DNA from: CAYPCH01 sp964409165
GTDB lineage: Bacteria > Bacillota > Clostridia > Acetivibrionales > Acetivibrionaceae
Direction of reading: 5' to 3'
Assembly: GCA_964409165.1 (NCBI GenBank)
Contig: CAYPCH010000108.1
Location: 1 to 12,820, forward strand
Length of the DNA: 12,820 nt
A model generated the notes under the pieces. The model saw only the letters and a program-made list of their open reading frames with translations, was not told the DNA's origin and did no database searches. The position numbers and the translations under genes were made by a program. Shown in pieces: positions 6,401-12,820 of this stretch (the first letter of the stretch is position 1; the number at the start of each line of letters is the position of its first letter).

Positions 6401-8594
6401 GGTCATATTCAACGGTATGCTCCGCTTCAATTAGCGACCACTTTCCTTTTGATGCCGTAACCGAACCTATGTTAATATATTGAGTGTCTTCACCTTCGCT
6501 TTTCTTCTCAATACTCATTTTGAATTCCTGTGTATCAGAACCGTCATTATACATAACATAACCGGAAATCTGGTATGCTTTGTTATAATTCACTACTCCC
6601 ATCAATGTATGCTTAGGACCGTTCCAGTTTTGAGTCCTGCCTGTTACAGAAATGCTATAGCTTCCGCTATTGTACACATCCTGAGTAACAGATATCTTTT
6701 CCTCTCCTCTGTTAGTCCATCCGCTGACATCTCCGTTTTCGAAATCTGTAAACAGACTGTCGCTGCCGTTAAGCGAAACGATAGATTCCTCTTCCTGGAA
6801 GCTTACATCATCAACATAGAAATCTATGCATGTTCCTTCTCCTTCAGAGGTTTCCACATAGAGGTCCATGCCTTTTTCAAAAACCGCCTCCTCAGGAATA
6901 GTATAGGTTCCTTCAAGCTTAGTCCACTCGCCTTTTATTGCATTTACTTTAACAATATTGTCCCAGTGATTGCTCTCCTGACCTTCAACCTCTGTACCGT
7001 CATTCCACTGTACACTTAGTTTGAATTCCATAGTATCGGGAACAATTTCACCGTTAAACATAACCCAAGCAGATGCATTGTAGGATTTGCCTGCTACAGG
7101 ATTACCTTTTTCAGTATCTACAATATTCTGTGCAGGACCATGCCATCCATCTTTCCTGCCTGTAACTTTCAGACTTGTTTCTCCGCTGTGTTTCACATCA
7201 TAAACAGCTTGTAATACAGTTGTTTCTACCCTTGGCTTCCATCCTTCGGTTCCATTTTCAAAACTACCGTTAATGATAATATCTTTACCCGGTGTTGCCG
7301 GAGTATCGCCTACAACCCTGTCATACATTTTATTTGCATTTATATCAGGCTCAACACCCTTTAATCTGAATAATTCACTCAGTGTTACAAATTTATAACC
7401 TTGTTCCAGCAGTGTTGGAATTATTATATCTAGAGCTTCAGGTGTAGGATGAGGTTTAGGCTGAACATCATGCATCAATACTATTGAACCGTCCTTGACT
7501 CCATCAAGTACGAATTTTGCCCTTTCTTCAGCAGTAGCATTTCTTTTTATTACCTCTTTTTCTTTGTCTTCATAAGCATTCTGCCAGTCAAATGCTATAA
7601 CACCACTTACAAAAGGCATATCTATAGCCTCAAACATTGTAGCGCTTGTTGCAAGATTGGGCGGACGAAAAAACTTTGGAGTTGTTCCTGAGTATTGCTC
7701 TATAGCAGCCGTTGTGTCATTGACAGATTTCTTAATTTCTTCAGCAGCCATTTTGTCCATGCTACTATATCCCCATGAATGGTTTCCTATTTCATGACCT
7801 GATTCAACTACTCTTTGTACAATTTCTTTTGTTGTTTCGTTTATTTTGCTTCCAATCATCATAAATGTCGCCGGAACCTTATAATGGTCAAGCTTATCAA
7901 GTACCAATGCGGTAAGCTCATTGTCCGGTCCGTCGTCAAATGTAAGTGCCACAAGTTTTTCAGAACTTGCAGACGGATTTGCAGGTATAAGACTTACATC
8001 ATCAGCATAAAAATCAATTTTTTTAGTGCCTTCATCAGTGGCCTCAGCATCTTCACCTGTAGTTTCAATGTAAATTTGAAAATCTTTAGAAAGGTCTGTA
8101 TCTGAGGGAACTTCATAATCGCCTTCAAGTAGAGTCCATTTTCCTTTCATCACCTTAGCTTCTGCGATAGTGTCATATGCATCCTTGCCTTCGGAGGTAA
8201 TCCTTTTAATGGAAAGCTTGAAATCAACTGTATCAGGTGCAGCTTCACCATTAAACATAACCCATGCAGACCCATGATAATCGGCGCCTGCTATAACATC
8301 ATCCTTTGGGTTTCCTTTAAGATTCTGTGCTACGCCCTGCCATGAATTACTTCTTCCTTCAATCTTAATACTTGAATCTCCGCTGTGTTTTACTTCAGTT
8401 ACGGAAGTCAGTGTTCCACCACCGTTATTGTGCCACCAGTTTATACCGTCTTCCATGTCCCCGTTGCTTACAAGGTTGGCTTCCTGTGTTTCGGATGCCA
8501 ATACAGTAAAGTTCATCGTCGCCATCATGCTTAAAAGCATAATGATTGACAGGATGATACTTATACTTTTTTTGACGCTTCTTTTGGATATCAT
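3468..8594 (-). CDS. S-layer-anchored modular xylanase with CE4 acetylxylan esterase and GH10 domains
   Basis: A cell-surface enzyme of about 1708 residues that should deacetylate xylan and cut its beta-1,4 backbone. Modules in order: signal peptide (1 to about 34, cleavage near VLA-SE); CBM22-like/CBM4_9 (41-204); CE4 (212-427) with TFDDG (218-222), H272, R310 of RPPN and H375 of LMHD; two more CBM22-like modules (437-601 and 612-758); GH10 (765-1115) with acid/base E903 in DVVNEV and nucleophile E1024 in VTELDIS; two CBM9-like modules (1125-1285 and 1294-1475); a Pro/Thr and poly-Gly/Ser linker (1480-1535); three SLH repeats (1536-1708) with SRAE, TREE and TRAE motifs that bind the secondary cell wall polymer. 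CBM22-GH10-CBM9-SLH is a known clostridial xylanase plan; the inserted CE4 is the uncommon part. The CE4 second metal His is Tyr276. ATG 8594 is preferred because GGAG (8603-8600) lies five bases before it; ATG 8597 would be too close. Transcribed alone. Confidence 0.93.
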   Translation of the reverse strand: MISKRSVKKSISIILSIIMLLSMMATMNFTVLASETQEANLVSNGDMEDGINWWHNNGGGTLTSVTEVKHSGDSSIKIEGRSNSWQGVAQNLKGNPKDDVIAGADYHGSAWVMFNGEAAPDTVDFKLSIKRITSEGKDAYDTIAEAKVMKGKWTLLEGDYEVPSDTDLSKDFQIYIETTGEDAEATDEGTKKIDFYADDVSLIPANPSASSEKLVALTFDDGPDNELTALVLDKLDHYKVPATFMMIGSKINETTKEIVQRVVESGHEIGNHSWGYSSMDKMAAEEIKKSVNDTTAAIEQYSGTTPKFFRPPNLATSATMFEAIDMPFVSGVIAFDWQNAYEDKEKEVIKRNATAEERAKFVLDGVKDGSIVLMHDVQPKPHPTPEALDIIIPTLLEQGYKFVTLSELFRLKGVEPDINANKMYDRVVGDTPATPGKDIIINGSFENGTEGWKPRVETTVLQAVYDVKHSGETSLKVTGRKDGWHGPAQNIVDTEKGNPVAGKSYNASAWVMFNGEIVPDTMEFKLSVQWNDGTEVEGQESNHWDNIVKVNAIKGEWTKLEGTYTIPEEAVFEKGMDLYVETSEGEGTCIDFYVDDVSFQEEESIVSLNGSDSLFTDFENGDVSGWTNRGEEKISVTQDVYNSGSYSISVTGRTQNWNGPKHTLMGVVNYNKAYQISGYVMYNDGSDTQEFKMSIEKKSEGEDTQYINIGSVTASKGKWSLIEAEHTVEYDPELTEIALYFETAEGVLIDFYLDDVKVTGGDALDYDPNLTALRSVWDQYFPVGAAITPAMTESPIYSAYISKHYASVTAENCMKMDAIQPTEGNFTFEDSDKIVDFAKKNNMLVRAHTLLWHNQVSDWFFTDPEDSTKPATSEKLLERLKTHIETFMTRYNGKIDTYDVVNEVFSDGEGLRDSKWRTIVGDVDNDGIDDDYILAAFKYAYETANKIGDDNVKLCINDYSLESNGRKLDAMYNTVKRILDSGIPKERLVVGFQMHINNYSPSMGQIRRSIEKFADLGVKVQVTELDISIYRSNDEPTKATTQDVLQLQAKRYKDLFDIFKEQAEKGIMDTVTLWGTDDAMTWLHNHPVEGRTDAPLLFNKRLQAKPAYTALVNPESLPVYKQQMNAYKGTPVIGAEIDKLWSLFKPETVSEFVYGSEGATASIKTIWDNDNLYILAQVDDITKSENDSIEIFLDVNPDTNEDNKHYTVKSDNTAIEGIVSYTARDDSGYIVQVALPIDGLNLTLGSTIGIDFRVNDYNEEGKLTSTVVWNDYKNQLGTDTSGYGFVYFDKESKFISVKYGTPVVDGAADSVWSSVYASETGVWVNGTSGATAEFKTLWDENYLYVMADVTDSLLTKVSSNAHEQDSVEIFIDQNNAKTTYYEDDDYQIRINFDNEISYNPKELAGFVSATSKTDKGYIVEAAIPFTAVEAKEGAVLGFDLQVNNDEDGDGTRDSTSIWCDPTGNSWRDVSGLGNILLTNEKAATPAPTPTPTKKPGSGSSGGGGGGSSSTPAPETTPETPTPDTTEKPSTPVPAASDIAGHWAEEFIKDMISKGIVAGYEDGTIRPDKNISRAELAVVIVRALGLEPSDNAKVDFADASSIPSWAAGYIALAKENGILKGYEDNTFRADRECTREEAVTMIIQAFKLGESDNELKFSDVKDVQQWSYKFIAKATEVGLVEGYPDNTFRPGKNVTRAELFTILSNGLKK

Positions 8595-8831
8595 CATAAC
8601 TCCCCCCAAATTTAATTTTATTTTACCGCGTTAACTCTAATTTGCATGTTATTTATTGAAATCAGTATGTCTTTGACAGGTATCTTTTTGTACTCCACTG
8701 GTTTTTCAATTCATAACAAGCAAATTTCGTTAATTAGCAGTAATAACTTGTTCTTTCAGTAGAATTAAGAAAAGATTGATCCTACTACGCTCCTTTCAAT
8801 AAAGTATATACTATCTATTTTACAATATTTT

Positions 8832-9065
8832 TCACATAGATTGTATATGAATTTTGCCTAAATTTATAGTTTTTTTATTATATATCCGATAAAAAGACAA
8901 GGGGGTGGTTCTTTTGTTATAATCTTCAGATGGATTAGAGTCTCCACCCAAAGCCCCAATGCTTGATTTTAGCTGAGCAAGCTCACTAAAAAAATAGGAA
9001 TCATATTTTTTGATGAAGTATATGGAAACCTGTGATGTTATTTGATATACTGAATTAAACGTAAA
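8832..9065 (-). pseudogene. Open frame without start codon, possible protein remnant
   Basis: On the minus strand 77 codons are open from just after a TAA to TGA at 8832-8834. No ATG, GTG or TTG with a ribosome binding site begins it, and two stops lie just upstream in frame. The middle reads like ordinary soluble protein, for example SELAQLKSSIGALGGDSNPS, with balanced composition unlike random AT-rich DNA. I do not recognise a family. It could be the 3' end of a gene whose start was lost, or a chance open frame. Confidence 0.3.
8967..8991. repeat. Imperfect hairpin in the xylanase upstream region
   Basis: TTTTAG-C-TGAGC-AA-GCTCA-CTAAAA forms an 11-bp stem with one bulged C. On neither strand is it followed by a good T-run, so it is not a standard terminator. 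It lies within the possible remnant frame 8832-9065. Confidence 0.35.
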
Positions 9066-9124
9066 TTAGATTGTTCAATCGTAGCAATAGTTGTAATCAA
9101 AGTAGTATAAAAAGGACATATATT

Positions 9125-9169
9125 TTGACCATATCTTGTCTTATTTAAAATACAAAAGAATAGGAGAGG
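9125..9169 (+). promoter_or_regulatory. Candidate sigma-A promoter and ribosome binding site for the gene at 9176
   Basis: TTGACC (9125-9130) and TAAAAT (9146-9151) are separated by 15 bases, shorter than the ideal 17. AGGAGAGG (9162-9169) is a strong ribosome binding site six bases before the ATG and fixes the start. The promoter is tentative; the binding site is convincing. Confidence 0.4.
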
Positions 9170-9175
9170 AAAAAT

Positions 9176-10105
9176 ATGCAGATTGTTTTAATTGCAATAG
9201 CTATTATACTTTTAGTAATTGCAGGCTGGTTTGGAATTACTGTTTTATTGGTACTTAATTCATTTAAAATGAATGCAAAACCAAAGATTGAACAAATTGA
9301 TTTATCTGCAATGTCTGGTGCTAATGAGAATTTTTATTTGGAATACAATAAAATCTTAACATCAGAAGGTTTCGAATTTTCAGGAGATTATTCTGTAACT
9401 ACCGCAGGAGATAAAGAAGCTAAAATGAGAGTTTTTAAAAACCTTAGGGAAGGTATAGAAGTAAGTTTATATCAGATTCAGGTTAAAGATGTACGAAAAA
9501 TGATGATTTCCTTTGAAACATACTTTGAAGATGGTTTTAAAATAATAACAAGTACAAATAGAGAACCACCCATATTAAAATTTAAAGATACAGCGGTGTA
9601 TGGATTGCCAGATAAGGATGTGAAAGAACTAATCATATTTCACAGGCAAAGGATTAATGAACAAAGCGAAGCAAGAAAAGTGTCACTGGAAAAAATTAAC
9701 GACTCCGTATTTGAAAGTATTACAGATTCTTACAGTAAGGAATTAAGGGAACAACTTGAATATGGCATATTTAAATACGATAATGCTACTGATACATATA
9801 AATTTACTCTTTATGGAGCTATAAGAGGAACTTTTCAAATGGCTATGTTTTCATTTACAAAAGGAAGCAATAAAAGTATGTTTGACACACAATACAGAGT
9901 TAAAAACAAGAAAAAAGAACGGCTTAAAGGTATTAATACATCTGGGTTTGTATTTATGTTATTGGGATTGCTTGCTTTTACAAAAAAGGCTGAAAATTCT
10001 GCCGTTTTATACTTCAGAATTTTCTCTATTTTGTTTGGGGCTCTGATAGTTATTATTACAGGCTATTTACTTCGAAATAAGGAATTTAAGGATGGTTGGA
10101 AGTAA
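9176..10105 (+). CDS. Membrane protein of unknown function
   Basis: A 309-residue protein with one N-terminal membrane segment (about 1-30), a soluble region of roughly 220 residues, and two C-terminal membrane segments (about 256-269 and 277-299) ending in a short charged tail. The soluble part mixes beta-rich and charged helical stretches (for example EQSEARKVSLEKIND) and shows no catalytic motif I recognise. ATG 9176 has a strong ribosome binding site, and codon use suits a real gene. It is monocistronic, divergent from the xylanase, and its 3' end lies 12 bp from a truncated dehydrogenase on the other strand, so it may have arrived with the rearrangement that removed the rest of that gene. 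Reality as a gene is likely; function is unknown. Confidence 0.7.
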   Translation: MQIVLIAIAIILLVIAGWFGITVLLVLNSFKMNAKPKIEQIDLSAMSGANENFYLEYNKILTSEGFEFSGDYSVTTAGDKEAKMRVFKNLREGIEVSLYQIQVKDVRKMMISFETYFEDGFKIITSTNREPPILKFKDTAVYGLPDKDVKELIIFHRQRINEQSEARKVSLEKINDSVFESITDSYSKELREQLEYGIFKYDNATDTYKFTLYGAIRGTFQMAMFSFTKGSNKSMFDTQYRVKNKKKERLKGINTSGFVFMLLGLLAFTKKAENSAVLYFRIFSILFGALIVIITGYLLRNKEFKDGWK

Positions 10106-10117
10106 AAAATAGATTAA

Positions 10118-10273
10118 TCACATTAGAACTTTTATATTTTTCAATTTTGTTAGTTCTCTTTCTAAATTAGGCTTGCGCATTGTGGCTACAACATTCCATC
10201 CTTTTGCTTGAAACAGTTTAGCTGTTTCCTTACCAATTCCTGTTGATGCTCCTGTAATAAACACTGTCTTCAT
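10118..10273 (-). pseudogene. Truncated short-chain dehydrogenase/reductase (N-terminal fragment)
   Basis: The frame begins MKTVFITGASTGIGKETAKL, the classical Rossmann dinucleotide-binding start of SDR enzymes with the TGxxxGIG motif at 8-14, then ATMRKP typical of the second strand. It stops after 51 residues, where a normal SDR continues for about 250. The Asn-Ser-Tyr-Lys catalytic part is absent and is not found downstream, where the end of the opposite-strand gene lies instead. The start is ATG 10271-10273 with AGGGG (10281-10285) seven bases upstream. The 5' end therefore still looks functional while the product cannot be an active enzyme. Confidence 0.75.
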
Positions 10274-10402
10274 ATCAAAACCCCTAGTTAATTTTTTATT
10301 TACGATAATATAAGCATACAAATTTGTAGTACCTGCAAACTGATATATATTAATATTTGTTCCATTTCTCTAAACTTTTCTAGGCTTATGTAAAAAGAAT
10401 AT

Positions 10403-10654
10403 TCATAGTAGAAATAACCCTATTGCAAGAATCAAACTTAATAATGCCTGTATTATTTCTTTAGAGAATAACGATACGATGCTTCCTAAAAGGAGTAAAA
10501 TAATGGCAGGCAAAAGCAGACATAATATGGGCGAACATTGTGTCTGCTTGATGATATCAGGGTAGACACTTTCTAAATAGTAAAGATTTGTTATCCAAGA
10601 ATATGGTTTCTTATTGTATGAAGGGCAAAAATAGAGTAAGCTTATTAATGTAAA
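10403..10654 (-). pseudogene. Start-less open frame encoding the C-terminus of a small membrane protein
   Basis: On the minus strand 83 codons are open from just after TAA to TGA at 10403-10405, with no ATG, GTG or TTG near the beginning. The predicted peptide starts with a Cys/Tyr/Lys-rich stretch containing YNKKPYSWITNLYYLESVYP, then two clear membrane segments, PILCLLLPAIILLLLGSIV and IIQALLSLILAIGLFLL, and ends in the membrane. The ordered pattern of a soluble head and two hydrophobic helices argues for real coding origin. The 5' end appears lost, so I call it a remnant. The family is not recognised. Confidence 0.45.
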
Positions 10655-10661
10655 TTACTAT

Positions 10662-10699
10662 TTGACATGGATGGACTAAAAAAATACAAAAAGGAAGGG
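10662..10699 (+). promoter_or_regulatory. Candidate promoter and ribosome binding site before 10707
   Basis: TTGACA (10662-10667) is a perfect -35 and, 17 bases on, TACAAA (10685-10690) is a fair -10. The start point would then fall near 10697, inside AAGGAAGGG (10691-10699), which is also the ribosome binding site seven bases before the TTG start. Either the leader is almost absent or the true promoter lies further upstream. Confidence 0.35.
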
Positions 10700-10706
10700 C
10701 AAGTAA

Positions 10707-12278
10707 TTGGGGCATCGAGTGAAAGAATTTTTATTGAAATATTATCATATAGTGTTGCTGATTTTTTACCTGATAGCTCAACTAATACTCCATAAATATA
10801 TATATTTATATGGTGATGATTACTTTTATGGGACATTTGTTAGAGGACAATTCTGGGATAAGCATATAGAGCATTATATGTATGTTAATGGAAGAGCTTT
10901 TGTTCATATTCTGGTATCATTAGTTGCGGCATTTGATGTATATGTTTTTAGAACGGTAAACCCTTTAATTATAATTGGGTTGATTGTGTTTGTTACTAAA
11001 TTTTCAGCTGTGGATAAAAAAGCTTTTAAGATATCCGTCGTAGCATGTGTGCTTCTCTTTTCTTTATTGAGTATTAATATAACAAGACAAAGTGTGTATT
11101 GGATGGACGGTTCTTTCAATTATTTACTTCCTATATTTCTTTCAATTGCGTCATTGTATTTTGTTCAAAAAAGCGTTTCTTTAAAGAAATTCAGCTTTAT
11201 AACTCTTGTGCTGATTCTACTTGCGTCGATAACAGTGGAACAATCATCTATGATTACATTTGGTGGTTTGCTTATGATAATTCTTTACGATAAATTTATT
11301 TTAAAAAACAAACTTGCAAAATATTACTTTTTATATCTTTTTTTATCGTTAGCAGGTGTCTGTTCAGTTATATTTGCTCCCGGAGTTTTTGCAAGAGCGG
11401 GAGCGGAAGATAAAGTCAACATTACTTATAACATTAAAAATTTGACCTTTTCAATTTTTTTGACTAAAGATTTACTGGTATACCACATGATTATATCTTT
11501 AGCGGTGATATTTCTGTTGATAAAAATAAGAGATAAAAGTCTGTTTAAATGGTCACTATTAATAGGTAATATTTGTTTTGTATGTGCCGGTATAATAATC
11601 GGATATAAAAATAGCATGACTTTTTTTGCATTTGATAACCGTATTAAGCTATGTGCTTATCTGGGCTTGGTTGCTATGTATTGTGCAGGACTTTTGTACT
11701 ACGCAATATATAAGATTTATGCAGAAAAAAACGGGAGGAATTTGCAAGCAGTCATATTAGCGGTAGGTGCGCAGTTAATGATTGTTGTCGCTCCGGTATA
11801 TGGTTATCGGACTTTGCTTTGTTCTGTAGTTTTGCTTTTTATTCCTGCAATTTCAGGTATTGCTGAGAATTACAATAAAAAATACTTTAAAGGCATTTTA
11901 CTGGTTGTCCTTAGTTCATATTTTTCAATGCCGCTCATTTTCTTTGTAGCACTTATAATAATTTTCATTGATATATTCAAGGATAGAAAGCTTAGGGTGT
12001 TAAACAAAGCCCTTGCTTCATGTATGATACTTTTAGCTATAGCCCTGCCTATGTACAGTAACATTAATGGATACAGAACGAATTCAAAATACAACGAATA
12101 TAACATCAATGCTATCAGAGAGTTCAAAAAACAGGGAAGCGTAGCGACTACCATATCTCAAAAGAAAATGGAACTATATGATTATGGGTGGTCATATCCA
12201 TATATAAGTGATTATCATATGCTGGTTTACAAGATGTATTACAATATAGGTGAGGATGTTATGTTAGAGTTCGAATAA
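10707..12278 (+). CDS. Multi-spanning membrane protein, DUF6056/GT-C-like
   Basis: A 523-residue integral membrane protein with roughly 11-13 hydrophobic helices. Between the first two helices it has YGDDYFYG (acidic pair D37/D38) and then VNGRAFVH (60-67). An acidic motif in the first outer loop is the hallmark of GT-C glycosyltransferases that use lipid-linked sugars, and the GDDY...NGR...H pattern recalls the DUF6056 family as I remember it. A role in adding sugars to a surface polymer is an inference only. The start is TTG 10707, chosen because AAGGAAGGG lies seven bases upstream; the next in-frame GTG (10719) is too far. The C-terminal 80 residues are soluble. No polysaccharide-synthesis neighbours are visible, and copy B of the 59-bp repeat begins six bases after its stop. 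Confidence 0.65.
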   Translation: MGHRVKEFLLKYYHIVLLIFYLIAQLILHKYIYLYGDDYFYGTFVRGQFWDKHIEHYMYVNGRAFVHILVSLVAAFDVYVFRTVNPLIIIGLIVFVTKFSAVDKKAFKISVVACVLLFSLLSINITRQSVYWMDGSFNYLLPIFLSIASLYFVQKSVSLKKFSFITLVLILLASITVEQSSMITFGGLLMIILYDKFILKNKLAKYYFLYLFLSLAGVCSVIFAPGVFARAGAEDKVNITYNIKNLTFSIFLTKDLLVYHMIISLAVIFLLIKIRDKSLFKWSLLIGNICFVCAGIIIGYKNSMTFFAFDNRIKLCAYLGLVAMYCAGLLYYAIYKIYAEKNGRNLQAVILAVGAQLMIVVAPVYGYRTLLCSVVLLFIPAISGIAENYNKKYFKGILLVVLSSYFSMPLIFFVALIIIFIDIFKDRKLRVLNKALASCMILLAIALPMYSNINGYRTNSKYNEYNINAIREFKKQGSVATTISQKKMELYDYGWSYPYISDYHMLVYKMYYNIGEDVMLEFE

Positions 12279-12283
12279 GAATT

Positions 12284-12342
12284 TTCGGGACATCAAGTCC
12301 CCTAGCTTTTTGCCGAATTTTCTTTTAGGAAATAGCCCTAAT
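12284..12342 (-). repeat. 59-bp dispersed repeat, copy B (inverted)
   Basis: It is the reverse-complement partner of 3307-3365, about 49 of 59 bases identical. Its terminator stem is weaker, GGGAC-TTGAT-GTCCC, without the perfect outer extension or T-run of copy A. Read on the minus strand it lies 83 bp downstream of the transposase remnant stop. Confidence 0.6.
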
Positions 12343-12424
12343 AAGAGGCAGGGAAGGAATATATAATATTCTACTATATCAAATTTTGTTTTACAATCAT
12401 AAAATCTTTTGAGTTTCCCCAAAA

Positions 12425-12818
12425 TCAAAACCAAAAAGCTGAGGGATCTTTAAGCTTAAAGGCTTTGAAAATATCAAGTTGCTGTGATGGAGGTGTCTTT
12501 TCGAGGAATGATCGGATACCTTCCTTAGTTTTCTTTAAGATATTGAAAATACCATCGCCAAGTGCATAGAAGACCAAACTGCTGCTTCTTAAAGCGGTAA
12601 TATTCCTCAATTCTCCAGCGCATGAGATAAACTTTGGTAATAACAACAGGAAGTCTTTTGTCAGAAGATTTAATATTGCTGATAAGCATCATAGGTGTTT
12701 CACCAAATCCATGCACGACAATCATATTTAATTCCCTGTTAGGAAAGGCAGGTAAAGATATAGGGATGAAAGCTATTTTGCAATCTATAGTTTTGCCCTC
12801 TCTACCTTTGAATTTCAA
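12425..12818 (-). pseudogene. IS4-family transposase, C-terminal part, internally deleted and off the window edge
   Basis: The minus-strand peptide contains YLMRWRIEEYYRFKK (nucleotides 12585-12629), which fits exactly the IS4 YREK motif Y-(2)-R-(3)-E-(6)-K holding the third acidic residue of the DDE triad. Just after KKQQFG, at about 12572, the frame is lost: continuing in frame gives an early stop at 12525, while the +1 frame continues as a typical transposase tail ending in KDPSAFWF at 12425. IS4 enzymes usually have about 50 more residues between these parts, so a deletion with frameshift is likely. The N-terminal half lies beyond the window. Inactive unless rescued in trans. Confidence 0.75.
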
Positions 12819-12820
12819 GG

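Larger units (their letters stand above)
8595..9175. other. Intergenic region upstream of the xylanase and of the orphan membrane protein
   Basis: This 581-bp AT-rich gap separates two divergent genes. The first roughly 230 bp form the xylanase leader. I found no convincing promoter there, only the palindrome AGTATATACT (8803-8812) and an isolated AAGGAG on the minus strand with no start codon behind it. The middle holds an open frame without a start (8832-9065) and a hairpin (8967-8991). The last 50 bp hold the promoter and ribosome binding site of the gene at 9176. Confidence 0.6.
10322..10706. other. Intergenic region with a membrane-protein remnant
   Basis: This 385-bp gap lies between the dehydrogenase fragment and the large membrane protein gene. 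Most of it (10403-10654) is an open minus-strand frame without a start codon, listed separately. The first 80 bp show nothing I can name. The last 50 bp contain TTGACA (10662-10667) and the ribosome binding site of the gene at 10707. Confidence 0.6.

Noticed and set aside
8595..8609. A TTG start at 8609 or ATG at 8597 for the xylanase
   Set aside because: The TTG lies within the G-rich Shine-Dalgarno itself and ATG 8597 is only two bases from GGAG. ATG 8594 has normal spacing and gives a standard signal peptide beginning MISKRS.
10274..10321. An upstream extension of the dehydrogenase fragment by 16 residues to 10321
   Set aside because: The added residues precede a clear AGGGG site and the canonical SDR start MKTVFITGA, so ATG 10273 is the natural start.
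10503..10565. A 20-codon plus-strand ORF (MAGKSRHNMGEHCVCLMISG) with AGGAG seven bases upstream
   Set aside because: It lies antisense to the membrane-protein remnant, has no recognisable composition or promoter, and such short frames with a GGAG upstream arise by chance. Ribosome profiling would be needed to revive it.

Overview
The window comes from an AT-rich, endospore-forming, plant-cell-wall-degrading member of the Clostridia. Three things point there: an adjacent spoIID and spoIIQ pair, a very large S-layer-anchored GH10 xylanase, and low-GC codon use with strong Shine-Dalgarno sites. The CE4 domain inside the xylanase resembles, from memory, the acetylxylan esterase domain of Clostridium thermocellum xylanase XynA/XynU, so a Ruminiclostridium/Acetivibrio-like relative is likely. 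I cannot name the species.

Layout. Positions 1-50 hold the right end of a small palindromic mobile element. spoIIQ (61-993) and spoIID (1073-2068) follow on the minus strand, each with a plausible sporulation sigma-factor promoter. A complete copy of the same element, 133 bp, lies at 2191-2323 with 14-bp inverted ends and a perfect 7-bp target duplication. A cytoplasmic-looking NodB-type deacetylase (2422-3270, plus) converges on the minus-strand surface xylanase (3468-8594), with two or three terminator hairpins between them. The xylanase reads signal peptide, CBM22-like, CE4 acetylxylan esterase, two more CBM22-like modules, GH10, two CBM9-like modules, Pro/Thr and Gly/Ser linker, three SLH repeats.

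From about 8.6 to 10.7 kb the DNA looks like a decay zone. It has an orphan membrane protein (9176-10105), a short-chain dehydrogenase cut after 51 residues (10118-10273), and two open frames without start codons that read like remnants of real proteins (8832-9065 and 10403-10654, minus). A multi-spanning DUF6056/GT-C-like membrane protein (10707-12278) comes next. The window ends in a broken IS4-family transposase (12425-12818, minus, running off the edge). A terminator-like 59-bp repeat occurs at 3307-3365 and, inverted, at 12284-12342.

How the genes work together. SpoIID and SpoIIQ act in forespore engulfment. The large enzyme would remove acetyl groups from xylan and cut its backbone at the cell surface. 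No metabolic operon links the remaining genes. I saw no tRNA, rRNA, CRISPR array or recognisable riboswitch.
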